From positions 1-51,865 of the forward strand of contig CADBWP010000017.1 of NCBI GenBank assembly GCA_902798365.1: 51,865 nucleotides of DNA, read 5' to 3'. Source of the stretch: an uncultured Ruminococcus sp. GTDB lineage: Bacteria > Bacillota > Clostridia > Oscillospirales > Acutalibacteraceae. Shown in pieces: positions 1 through 7,549 of this stretch (positions are counted from its first letter, which is position 1; every line of letters begins with the position of its first letter). The translations under genes were made by a program, and so were the position numbers. The notes beneath the pieces are model-generated. The model saw only the letters and a program-made list of their open reading frames with translations, was not told the origin of the DNA and did no database searches.

Positions 1-7
1 GACCCGC

Positions 8-292
8 CGTGTGCCGGTGGGCACTTTTTCCGCGCATCTAACGTTTGCAAGAAAGGTTATCTTACAGCCCGCGTCCAGACCCGCCGTTACGGAAAGGCTT
101 TGTTAGCGCCAACCTTTCAAAAGGCGGAGAGAGCGTCCACCGACGCCCGCCGTGTGCCGGTGGGCACTTTTTCCGCGCACCTAACGTTTGTGAAAAAGGT
201 AACCTCACAGCGCGCGTCCAGACCCGCCGTTGCAGAAAGGCTTTGTTAATATCAACCTATCAAAAGGCGGAGAGAGCGTCCACCGACGCCCA
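8..292. repeat. Two tandem units of dispersed palindromic repeat A
   Basis: Two units of about 143 bp (roughly 8-150 and 151-292) follow each other head to tail. Each starts with GTGTGCCGGTGGGCAC plus a T run, carries CTAACGTTTG and CCAGACCCGCCGTT in the middle, and ends with AAAGGCGGAGAGAGCGTCCA. The start and end are imperfect inverted repeats of each other, so a unit can fold into a long hairpin. Related units lie near 5650-5815 and 24461-24600. No coding function is seen; short reading frames across it are by-products of the repeat. Confidence 0.8.
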
Positions 293-300
293 CCGGCGCA

Positions 301-1182
301 TCAGGTTCTTTCGTCGCCGACAAAGAACACCGCCACGGTTCCGGGACCTGTGTGCGAGGCGATTATGGTGCCGATGTTAAAGATCTTCACCTCGCCGTCT
401 ATCTTTTTAAACCGCTCTTCAATCGCCTTTTTGGTAGCCATTGCGTCGTCGATGGTGTTGGAGTGGCAGATATACACCTTGCCGCTGTAATCCAGGCCGC
501 CCTCGGCGTGCTCCTTCATTCTGTTCATAATAAAGTTTATGGCGTTGCGCTTGCCGCGCGCCTTGTCATAGGCTATGATCTTGCCCTTGTCGTCCAGACG
601 GAGTATGGGACAGATGTTAAGAATAGAAGCAAGCGTTGCGGCGGGACCCGACACGCGGCCGCCCCTGCGGTAATACTTGAGGTCGGTGGAGAAAAACTGG
701 TGGTGGATCCTGTGGCGCATTTTGTCCGCCCAGTCTGCCACCTCGTCTATGGACTTGCCCTGCTCCCAAAGCTCTGCCGCGCCGTCAACAAGCATACCGT
801 AGCCCGTGGAAGCGCAAAGCGAATCGACAAGGATGAGCTTGCGGTCGGGGTATTTCACCCTGAGCTTTTCGGCGGCTGCCTCGGCGCCCTGCATCGACTT
901 TGTCATGCCCGAGCCGAAAACTATGTGGAGCACGTCGCCCTTTTCCAAAAGCTCCGAAAGAAAATCTATGTACTGATGCTCGTTTAGCTGCGAAGTGGAT
1001 GGAATCTCCTTTTCAAGAAGCTTGTAAAACCTTGTAAGACCCTCGGGGTCGCGCTCCATGTCGTCGGGATATTCCACACCACCGGCTGTATAAGAATAAA
1101 ACATTACGGGAATGCCGCGTCCGTTTACAAGCGAATACGGCATATCGACGGTAGATTCACAGGAAAGAATAAACTTTTTCAA
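301..1182 (-). CDS. DegV family fatty-acid-binding protein
   Basis: A 293-residue protein of the DegV family, cytosolic fatty-acid-binding proteins; some Gram-positive members (FakB) present the fatty acid to the FakA kinase. The N-terminus ILSCESTVDMP and the inner segment VFGSGMTKSMQGAEAA are the typical DegV strand and ligand-loop signatures, and the C-terminal IASHTGPGTVAVFF is the conserved lipid-contact region. Length is normal for the family. The start is TTG, chosen because GAGGTG lies 6 bp upstream at 1189-1194 and no better ATG exists nearby. No fakA is visible in the window. The stop lies just beyond the tandem repeat on the left. Confidence 0.92.
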   Translation of the reverse strand: MKKFILSCESTVDMPYSLVNGRGIPVMFYSYTAGGVEYPDDMERDPEGLTRFYKLLEKEIPSTSQLNEHQYIDFLSELLEKGDVLHIVFGSGMTKSMQGAEAAAEKLRVKYPDRKLILVDSLCASTGYGMLVDGAAELWEQGKSIDEVADWADKMRHRIHHQFFSTDLKYYRRGGRVSGPAATLASILNICPILRLDDKGKIIAYDKARGKRNAINFIMNRMKEHAEGGLDYSGKVYICHSNTIDDAMATKKAIEERFKKIDGEVKIFNIGTIIASHTGPGTVAVFFVGDERT

Positions 1183-1435
1183 TCACAACACCTCTTTTAG
1201 CTGTATAAAAATAGTACTTGTTTCCGCCCGTTTTCTAAACACTTATGAAATGCGAAGTGCAGCACCCATACGGCGCATTTTTGGTTTTGCCATCGAAAAA
1301 AGGCACATTAACAGTACTATGATAACAGAATACGGCGAATAAGTCTATAGGTAATTGCACTCTTATATAATGAAAACTTGCTCATTTTATAAAAACACGT
1401 AAAACCGCGGACGAGAAGTTTTCCGTTAATAAAAG
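1183..1435. other. Intergenic DNA, no feature recognised
   Basis: AT-rich DNA upstream of degV. Apart from the degV ribosome binding site at its left edge I see no gene, RNA or convincing promoter. A TATAAT at 1366-1371 has no matching -35 box at normal spacing. Confidence 0.6.
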
Positions 1436-1439
1436 CTTA

Positions 1440-1596
1440 GGCAACACCGCACAATTCAAGGCGCACGGCTTGCTTGAATATTGTTCCGTCAGCTTGCCCA
1501 AAAAATCTCGGCAAGGCGACAGCCTTACCTCGATTTGTACAACCTGACGAAAAATCTTACTGTGCAATCCGCACACCTGAATTATGCGGTATTGCC
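1440..1596 (-). repeat. MITE-like element B, copy 1 (157 bp)
   Basis: Full-length member in reverse orientation. It starts GGCAACACCGCACAATTCAA and ends with the inverted counterpart TTATGCGGTATTGCC. The direct repeat CTTA flanks it at 1436-1439 and 1597-1600, read as a 4-bp target duplication. The right-hand CTTA contains the TAA stop of the acyltransferase gene. The inner AAATCTCGGCAAGGC hairpin is present. No reading frame suggests a transposase, so it would be non-autonomous. Confidence 0.85.
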
Positions 1597-1597
1597 C

Positions 1598-2752
1598 TTA
1601 CGGAACTATGCGCCGCACACCGGGTATCAATCTCAGCAGTATGGTGGTAAGGATCGACAGGAGCAGCGAAAAAATGGTGGCGAAGAACACATACTCAAAG
1701 GAAGCCCTGTTAAGCCCCGTGAAATGGAGGTGTTCCTCGAACACATCAAGAAAATAACGGTGTATCAGATAAATCGGGAAGGTATAGCCCTGCAAAAGCG
1801 AAAACAAGCCGATGACCTTTTTGCTCTTTATCTTCGAGCCAACCTGCTTCAAAAACAGAAAGATACCGGTGGAATACAGCACGCAAGGCAGATTGTAGTA
1901 GCCCTTATAGAACGACTCAACATACCCGGCGGTGCTTGCCATTGTTTCACAGTAGGTGCCGATGATGTGCGTGAGCAATCCGGCAACAGCAAATGCGTAG
2001 ATGATCAGCCGGTATCTCAGCTTAAGCTCCCGATTGTGGAGCACATAGCCGATAAGCACATAGTAGAGGTACTTAAAACCGACGAAAATTTCGTATCTCC
2101 AGGTGATTGTGATTCCTGCATAGCGGTTGAGCAGAGCGAGGATAAACGGGACAACAAAGTTTATAACGAGAGATATGCCGACGATATATGTAAACACCTT
2201 GACGCGCTTTTCCTTTCGCACCAAAGCGAACAGAGGAATGATCAGATAAATGCAGAACAGCGGGATAAAAAATCTGTAAATATCACGGTAGTTTGTATTG
2301 AGCAGCCCGTTGAGCACGCCTGTAAACGTCCAGTCCAAGCCGGTGTTAGGCTTGCCTATAAGCATAGCCCACAGAGTTTTGCGGTACGCCCACAGCCAGC
2401 CCACGACGCACCAAACCATGAACGGGATAACCGCCTTTTTGAACCGCCTGATAAAGTATTCCTTGGTTGTGCACCTGTCACGGTAATCGATAAGCGTTGC
2501 GCCCGAAAGCATGTAAAACACGGGAACGGCAAAATAAAACAGACTCTCGATCACGTTGGATGCAGGCCAGAAGGGCGTTTTGCACTCCAGCCAAAAGCTG
2601 ACGTTCGCGTGCATTATAACGACCGCAATGGCGGATATCACGTTGACCACGCTGATATATGCCACTCTGCCGCTGTCGGTTTTTCCGTTCTCAATTTTTT
2701 TGATTTTGGTATTCTTTTGAAAGCTTTTGCTCCTTTGTGCTTGGTGCCCCAT
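1598..2752 (-). CDS. Acyltransferase family 3 membrane protein
   Basis: A 384-residue polytopic membrane protein of the acyltransferase-3 family, which O-acylates cell-surface polysaccharides, peptidoglycan or lipids. After a basic, lysine-rich cytosolic N-terminus come about ten hydrophobic segments. The family histidine is in VIMHANVSFW near residue 49, and the YLIHRYF motif sits near the C-terminus. AAGGAGGAATTGTT precedes the ATG, fixing the start. The gene stands alone, with the rearranged tRNA locus upstream and MITE copy 1 touching its stop codon; the protein ends at a normal place and does not look truncated. The acyl acceptor cannot be told from sequence. Confidence 0.85.
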   Translation of the reverse strand: MGHQAQRSKSFQKNTKIKKIENGKTDSGRVAYISVVNVISAIAVVIMHANVSFWLECKTPFWPASNVIESLFYFAVPVFYMLSGATLIDYRDRCTTKEYFIRRFKKAVIPFMVWCVVGWLWAYRKTLWAMLIGKPNTGLDWTFTGVLNGLLNTNYRDIYRFFIPLFCIYLIIPLFALVRKEKRVKVFTYIVGISLVINFVVPFILALLNRYAGITITWRYEIFVGFKYLYYVLIGYVLHNRELKLRYRLIIYAFAVAGLLTHIIGTYCETMASTAGYVESFYKGYYNLPCVLYSTGIFLFLKQVGSKIKSKKVIGLFSLLQGYTFPIYLIHRYFLDVFEEHLHFTGLNRASFEYVFFATIFSLLLSILTTILLRLIPGVRRIVP

Positions 2753-2904
2753 AACAATTCCTCCTTATGCAATGGAATAATCACGATTATTCGACTTATT
2801 GTACCATAAAAAGAAGCAAATGACAAGAAGAATCGGCAATTATCACCATGAAATCAGACACAAAAAACCCCGGTGGGCGCTCTCCGACCTGTTATAACCG
2901 TAAA

Positions 2905-2943
2905 ACGCAAAAAGAAAACCGCCTAAGCAAAATGCTTAAGCGG
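2905..2943 (-). terminator. Rho-independent terminator after the tRNA locus
   Basis: The minus strand reads CCGCTTAAGCA, TTT, TGCTTAGGCGG and then TTTTCTTTTT. The hairpin is at 2919-2943, about 12 bp below the tRNA CCA end, which shows the locus is a transcription unit read leftward. Confidence 0.85.
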
Positions 2944-2954
2944 ATTCTGTGAGA

Positions 2955-3071
2955 TGGTGGGAGAAGGTGGATTCGAACCACCGAAGCATGACGCAACAGA
3001 TTTACAGTCTGCCCCCTTTGGCCACTCGGGAATTTACAAATCAGCTGCTCTACCAACTGAGCTACACCAGC
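2955..3071 (-). pseudogene. Fused tRNA-Thr(TGT) 5' half and tRNA-Tyr(GTA) lacking its 5' acceptor strand
   Basis: Read leftward from 3071, the first 38 nt (3071-3034) are a normal tRNA-Thr through acceptor strand GCTGGTG, D arm, anticodon stem GCTGA and loop TTTGTAA with anticodon TGT. Without interruption the sequence then continues as tRNA-Tyr from TTCCCGAGTGGCC through D arm, GTA anticodon at 3003-3005, long variable arm, T arm and encoded CCA at 2955. The Thr copy lacks everything after its anticodon loop, and the Tyr copy lacks its 5' acceptor strand: about three of seven pairs to TTCTCCC remain. This looks like a deletion between adjacent tRNA-Thr and tRNA-Tyr genes, or an assembly collapse. 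As written neither half can form a normal acceptor stem. Confidence 0.85.
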
Positions 3072-3091
3072 ACGCTTTCAAGTGCCTAATT

Positions 3092-3120
3092 AATATACCA
3101 CAAAACGGATTTTTTGTCAA
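3092..3120 (-). promoter_or_regulatory. Consensus sigma-A promoter for the tRNA locus
   Basis: On the minus strand the -35 is TTGACA (3115-3120), then a 17-bp spacer and the -10 TATATT (3092-3097), with TGG before the -10 as an extended element. It sits about 20 bp before the fused tRNA, as expected for a stable-RNA promoter. Confidence 0.9.
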
Positions 3121-3206
3121 CACCTTTTTGCAATTTTCCGCTTATTGTCATATTTGCGGCGAAAGCGGGCATAATAAACGCAATAATAAAACAAGGAGAA
3201 GTGCAT

Positions 3207-3575
3207 ATGACCGACCGACAGGTATTTTTACCGCAAACCAAAACACGGAGAGGATATTCGTTTTACCGCAAGCTGTTTTTTCTTTACCTGCTGAATCTTA
3301 TAGACTGGCTGTGCACCGAGGCGCTGCTGTCAACCGGAAGATTCTTTGAGGCAAACCCCATAATGAGCCCCGTTTTGAAAGGCTTCTTCCCCACCCTGCT
3401 TATCAAGGGGCTGCTGCCGCTCGCGCTTGTTGTGACCTGCGCGCTGATTTACAGAGCCAGCGGAATAATATATAACCGCTTTGCGGACTTTTTGCTGAAC
3501 GCCGGAATAATCATATACAGCCTTGTCAACCTTTGGCATATTCTTAACTTCCTCTTGCTATTTCGCACATTTTAG
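3207..3575 (+). CDS. DUF5658-like small membrane protein
   Basis: A 122-residue integral membrane protein. The ATG at 3207 is preceded by AAGGAG at a good distance; an upstream in-frame ATG at 3114 has no such site and would lie in the tRNA promoter. After a basic N-terminus the segment LLNLIDWLCTEALL, followed by EANPIM, matches the DUF5658 pattern, where an Asp in the first helix and the ExNP motif are conserved. Two further hydrophobic helices follow. The function of the family is not established. The gene lies 39 bp before the ABC-F gene on the same strand, so the two are probably co-transcribed. Confidence 0.72.
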   Translation: MTDRQVFLPQTKTRRGYSFYRKLFFLYLLNLIDWLCTEALLSTGRFFEANPIMSPVLKGFFPTLLIKGLLPLALVVTCALIYRASGIIYNRFADFLLNAGIIIYSLVNLWHILNFLLLFRTF

Positions 3576-3614
3576 GCTAAAATAGTCATATACAGAATGA
3601 AGGGAGTGAGGGCG

Positions 3615-5507
3615 ATGCCTGCGTTATCGGTACGGAACCTGAGCGTAGCCTTTGCCGAAAGGACGCTGTTTAAGGGCGTGTCCTTTGACGTTGAGCAACG
3701 CGACAAGGTTGGCTTTACTGGCGCCAACGGCACAGGCAAAACCACGCTGTTTCGGGTGCTGAGCGGTGAGCTTATGCCCTCGGAGGGCGACGTCGCCTTT
3801 GAAAAAAACACCCGTGTGGGCTATATGGAGCAGCACGCCTGCCGCGACCCCGAGGTTGACGTTTATCACGAGCTGCTGAGCGTTTTTAACCGTATAGTCG
3901 CCATGGAGGCGGAGCTTGCAGCGCTTAACAGCCGCATAGCCTCGCACCCGCAAAACATTGACGAGCTTATCGAGCGTCAGACCGCGCTGATTGAGGAGCA
4001 CGAGCGTCAGGGCGGGCTTACATACAAAAGCCGCACCCGAGCCGCTCTGCTGGGGCTGGGCTTTGCCGAAAAAGAGTTTGACATGCCCGTGGGAAGCCTG
4101 AGCGGCGGTCAGAGGTCTAAGCTGTGTCTTGCCAAGCTGCTGCTGTCGCAAAGCACCCTGCTGCTGCTTGACGAGCCCACCAACCACCTTGACATTCAGT
4201 CGGTGAGCTGGCTTGAGGACTTTTTGCGCGACTTTAAGGGCGCGATGATAATTATAAGCCACGACCGCTATTTTCTTGACAACGTTACAAACAAAACCAT
4301 AGAGCTTGAGCACGGCAAAATAATGTGCTACAAAGGCGCTTATACCGAGTTCAAAAAAAAGAAGCAGGCGTACAACGAATCGCTCAAAAACAAATACGAG
4401 AACGACCTTAAGGAGATACGCCGCATAGAGGGCATTGTTGAGCAGCAAAAGCGCTGGGGGCGCGAGCGCAACTTTATCACCGCTGCCAGCCGCCAGAAGG
4501 AGGCAGACCGCATAAAGGCTCAGCTTGTTGCGCCCGAAAGCGAGCTTGAAACCATGCGTATGCGCTTTACGCCGAAGTGCGAAAGCGGCAACGACGTGCT
4601 GACGGCGCGTGACCTGGCAAAATCCTTCGGCGACAAACACCTGTTTAAAAACGTGAACCTGCACATACGCAAGGGCGAGCGCGTGTTTATTCTGGGCGGA
4701 AACGGCTGCGGCAAGACCACGCTGTTCAAGATACTCATGCTTAAGCTTGCGCCCGACAGGGGCGAGTTTGAGTACGGGGCGAACGTTGTGCCGGGTTACT
4801 TTGATCAGATGCAGCAAAACCTTCACCTTGAAAAGACCGCCATCGACGAGATTTGGGACGAGTTTCCGAGCCTGAGCCAAACCGAGGTGCGCAGCGCGCT
4901 TGCGTCGTTTTTGTTTAAGGGCGACGAGGTGTTCAAGCCGCTTGAAAAAATGAGCGGCGGCGAACGCGCAAGGGTCTCTTTGCTTAAGCTTATGCTGCGA
5001 GGCGGCAATCTGCTGCTGCTTGACGAGCCGACAAACCACCTTGACGCCGCGTCGCGTGAGGAGCTTGAAAACACTTTGTCGGAATACAGCGGAACCCTGC
5101 TTATAATAAGCCACGACCGATACTTTATAAACCGCCTTGCCACGCGCGTGCTTGCCATGGACAAGGACGGCCTGACAGAGTACCTCGGAAACTATGACTA
5201 CTATCTGGAACGCACACGCGAAAGCGCGGAACAGCAAAAAAACGAGGTAAAAAAGGAAAAGCCGCAAAACGAATACTTCCTGAAAAAGCAGCAGGCAAGC
5301 GAGGAGAGGCGGCGTCAGACAAGGCTGAAAAAAGCCGAGGCAGAGATAGAACGGCTGGACGCCGAGATAACTTCCGTGCAGGAGCTGCTTGCGGATGAGG
5401 AGGTAACAAGCGACTATGAAAAGCTGCTTGAGCAGACCGCAAGGCTTGAAAAGCTTCAGGCGGAACAGGAGGAGCAGTACGCCTTATGGGCGGAGCTTGC
5501 AGATTAA
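3615..5507 (+). CDS. ABC-F family ribosome-associated ATPase
   Basis: A 630-residue soluble twin-ATPase protein without membrane segments, so an ABC-F translation factor acting at the ribosomal E site rather than a transporter. Domain 1 has Walker A GANGTGKTT, signature LSGGQ and Walker B LLLLDEPTNHLD. Domain 2 has GGNGCGKTT, MSGGE and LLLLDEPTNHLD. Between them lies the charged linker typical of ABC-F, and the last 90 residues are a charged coiled coil as in Uup/YfmR-type members. ATG 3615 is preferred over the in-frame ATG 3597 because GGGAG lies 8 bp before it. Some ABC-F proteins give ribosome protection against antibiotics; nothing here identifies this one as such, and a housekeeping role is more likely. 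Confidence 0.93.
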   Translation: MPALSVRNLSVAFAERTLFKGVSFDVEQRDKVGFTGANGTGKTTLFRVLSGELMPSEGDVAFEKNTRVGYMEQHACRDPEVDVYHELLSVFNRIVAMEAELAALNSRIASHPQNIDELIERQTALIEEHERQGGLTYKSRTRAALLGLGFAEKEFDMPVGSLSGGQRSKLCLAKLLLSQSTLLLLDEPTNHLDIQSVSWLEDFLRDFKGAMIIISHDRYFLDNVTNKTIELEHGKIMCYKGAYTEFKKKKQAYNESLKNKYENDLKEIRRIEGIVEQQKRWGRERNFITAASRQKEADRIKAQLVAPESELETMRMRFTPKCESGNDVLTARDLAKSFGDKHLFKNVNLHIRKGERVFILGGNGCGKTTLFKILMLKLAPDRGEFEYGANVVPGYFDQMQQNLHLEKTAIDEIWDEFPSLSQTEVRSALASFLFKGDEVFKPLEKMSGGERARVSLLKLMLRGGNLLLLDEPTNHLDAASREELENTLSEYSGTLLIISHDRYFINRLATRVLAMDKDGLTEYLGNYDYYLERTRESAEQQKNEVKKEKPQNEYFLKKQQASEERRRQTRLKKAEAEIERLDAEITSVQELLADEEVTSDYEKLLEQTARLEKLQAEQEEQYALWAELAD

Positions 5508-5527
5508 GATTATCCCCAAAAAGATTA

Positions 5528-5560
5528 CCACCGCGCTAAATGTTGCGCGGTGGCTTTTTT
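5528..5560 (+). terminator. Terminator of the ABC-F gene
   Basis: Perfect 9-bp stem CCACCGCGC / GCGCGGTGG with an 8-nt loop, followed by CTTTTTTG, starting about 20 bp after the stop codon. Confidence 0.93.
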
Positions 5561-5649
5561 GTATGACAAATGATCACAGCATTTCATATAACAGCAATAA
5601 GTACTATAAGGGCAGCCAAATGTCGGCGGAAAAAGCGCCCACAGGCGCA

Positions 5650-5815
5650 CAGCCGTGTGCCTGTGGGGTGTCAGCGGACGCTTTCTGCGCGCATCTAACG
5701 TTTGCCGGAAAGTTTATCTCACAGCACGCGTTCAGACCCGCCGTTGCAGAATGGCATTGTTAGTACCGACCTTTCCAAAGGCGGATAAAGTGCCCACCGG
5801 CACACCACCGACACA
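5650..5815. repeat. Dispersed palindromic repeat A, copy 3
   Basis: Diverged unit starting near GTGTGCCTGTGGGGTG, with the shared core CATCTAACGTTTGC and CAGACCCGCCGTTGCAGAA, and ending AAAGGCGGATAAAGTGCCCA. The left side carries extra inverted sequence (AAAGCGCCCACAGGCGCACA). It fills most of the 319-bp space between the ABC-F terminator and the lipoprotein stop codon; nothing else is seen in that space. Confidence 0.75.
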
Positions 5816-5826
5816 CCACCGACGCA

Positions 5827-6612
5827 TTATTCGCTCCATTCGACCCACATTTTTATTTCGGCGGAGTCGCCCGACAGCGCGTCTTTGTATTCCTCGGAAA
5901 AATTGTCGCCTACGCTGCCCAGCCTTGTAAAGACAAGCTCGGCGTCGCCGCGGCAAAATGCAAGCCTGTTATCGTCTGTGAGCACTATGTCGCGCTCGTG
6001 AACCTCGCCCTCTGCGGCAGTACCGGGCAGAGTCCACGGAAGCTCCGCCGAAAGATAGTCTCCGCTGCCGCTTACGGTAAGGCTCAGCTCCGCCGTGCTC
6101 AGCTTTTCAATAAGCTCGGCCGTGGCGGGATTGTCCTCAAGGTTGGGATAAAACACCTTGTCGTCTATGCAAAGCACAAGCTGCGGCACGGGCTTTACGG
6201 CGGAGTATTCGGTTTGCTCCTCCTCGGAGAGCTTTTCAAGAGTAACGCTGAGATCGTCCGCGACGACCGCCTTGTATTTTGTTACGGTTGAAGGCGAAAC
6301 GGGAGATTGCGAGGTGATGGTAACGCCGGTTTCACCCTGTTTTACGCCCTTGAAGGTGAAAATAACATCGTAGCCCGCGCCGGTCATCTGAGCATGGTCG
6401 GGCTTGTTGTACCGGGTCTCGCTTGTGTAGGTGAGCACGCCGGGGTCAGCTATCTCGACCTTGTACTCGGGTCCGCCGCCGTCAAAGGAATGAAACGACA
6501 GCTCGGCGGTTTTCTCGGCGTTTTTGGAACAGCCCGAAAAAATGCACGCGCATACAACGCCGGCTGCAACTGCGACAAGCGCCGCAAGCGGAATGATAAA
6601 ACCGTTTTTCAT
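5827..6612 (-). CDS. Lipoprotein with C-terminal cyclophilin-like domain
   Basis: A 261-residue exported lipoprotein: hydrophobic signal peptide, then lipobox IFSGC with Cys28 as the predicted lipidation site. The middle region (residues about 40-125) has short beta strands and the segment GAGYDVIFTFKGVKQG, distantly like chagasin-type protease-inhibitor folds; this is a weak match. The C-terminal 120 residues (LCIDDKVFYPNLEDNPATAEL, then ERDIVLTDDNRLAFCRGDAE and VFTRLGSVGD) fit the bacterial cyclophilin-like beta-barrel family, which is not shown to be a prolyl isomerase. Start at 6612 because AAAGGCGGTG lies upstream and the longer frame would overlap the gene before it. It follows the membrane-protein gene by 13 bp, so likely one operon. 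Confidence 0.75.
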   Translation of the reverse strand: MKNGFIIPLAALVAVAAGVVCACIFSGCSKNAEKTAELSFHSFDGGGPEYKVEIADPGVLTYTSETRYNKPDHAQMTGAGYDVIFTFKGVKQGETGVTITSQSPVSPSTVTKYKAVVADDLSVTLEKLSEEEQTEYSAVKPVPQLVLCIDDKVFYPNLEDNPATAELIEKLSTAELSLTVSGSGDYLSAELPWTLPGTAAEGEVHERDIVLTDDNRLAFCRGDAELVFTRLGSVGDNFSEEYKDALSGDSAEIKMWVEWSE

Positions 6613-6625
6613 AATGACACCGCCT

Positions 6626-7390
6626 TTATTTATTTTTCCTGACAAGAAATATGATCTTCCCGACAATGAAAACGGGAACCGACAACGCCGCAAATATCAA
6701 AACAAAGGTGTTTAAATAATAATCGCGCGGCACCCAAAGCACATACGCGTCGCCGATAACCATAACGGCAAAGGGTATCCACATCAAAAGGTTTTCACCC
6801 CGTCCCATAAACAAGCGGCGCAGCATTACGGTGAAAGAAGCTACAAGGGCGAGCATAATGGCAAATTCATGATCATGAAAAATAGGTATGCTAAAAGAGA
6901 TCCAAGGATACACATAATAGTTATAAACTACAGGTATAGCCATGGAAAATACCGTGACATAGGCGAGTGAATACCACAGCCCGAAGATGTTCTTTGTCTG
7001 CGCCGAAACCTGAACGGTGCGAAGTATCATTGCTACGATCAACATTCCGTAAGCGGCAAACTGTATGCCGGGGATCGTGTATTCCGTGTGAATCATACCC
7101 GAAACGAGGACAACGCCTGCCGTGACCGCCATAACAGAGTATTTTGGTTCGCTGTCCGATACAAGCGATTTCCACATAGGGGTATCGGCAAACAAAAACA
7201 GAAACAGCGATACCACAAGCGACAGCATTGTCAGCATATTGGCGCCCCCATCAAAATAATAACGCCAAAAGACACCGTTTGCCGCGGCACGGATAAGGCT
7301 TTGCAGCCTTTCGCCAAACAGAATAACATAATACAGAATGAAAAACCACGAAATAAATTTGTGCGGTACCCTTGGCTTGGTTTTCGACAT
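6626..7390 (-). CDS. Polytopic membrane protein of unknown function
   Basis: I do not recognise the family. It is a 254-residue protein with about seven hydrophobic segments spread along its length, a basic N-terminus (MSKTKPRVPHK) and a basic C-terminus (FLVRKNK). No catalytic or transporter signature is visible. ATG 7390 was chosen over ATG 7399 because AAAGGA lies 8 bp before the former and directly abuts the latter. It is the first gene of a two-gene unit with the cyclophilin-like lipoprotein, so the two may act together at the membrane surface. Confidence 0.7.
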   Translation of the reverse strand: MSKTKPRVPHKFISWFFILYYVILFGERLQSLIRAAANGVFWRYYFDGGANMLTMLSLVVSLFLFLFADTPMWKSLVSDSEPKYSVMAVTAGVVLVSGMIHTEYTIPGIQFAAYGMLIVAMILRTVQVSAQTKNIFGLWYSLAYVTVFSMAIPVVYNYYVYPWISFSIPIFHDHEFAIMLALVASFTVMLRRLFMGRGENLLMWIPFAVMVIGDAYVLWVPRDYYLNTFVLIFAALSVPVFIVGKIIFLVRKNK

Positions 7391-7492
7391 ATCGATCATC
7401 CTTTCACTTTTCTTTTAATTTGATTGTATAATATTGAAAAAAGAATTGCAATAGTTTTATCTGTTTTTCACGCGAGAATATCTTCCCGAAAC

Positions 7493-7519
7493 AAAAAAGG
7501 CCGGCATAAAGCCGGCCTC
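7493..7519 (-). terminator. Terminator of the large surface-protein gene
   Basis: GGCCGGC / GCCGGCC stem with a 5-nt loop at 7499-7517; on the minus strand it is followed by six T residues. It lies about 30 bp after the stop of the 1402-residue protein. Confidence 0.92.
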
Positions 7520-7549
7520 AAAAACTGTTAGGTTTTATTGATGAGCGAA

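Noticed and set aside
1481-2809. 442-codon plus-strand frame over the acyltransferase
   Set aside because: Antisense to a membrane protein with clear family motifs; starts inside a MITE copy; product lacks any recognisable domain.
3624-5267. 547-codon minus-strand open frame across the ABC-F gene
   Set aside because: Mirror frame of a strongly supported ABC-F gene; low-complexity Leu/Val/Lys/Ala product with no domain and no ribosome binding site.
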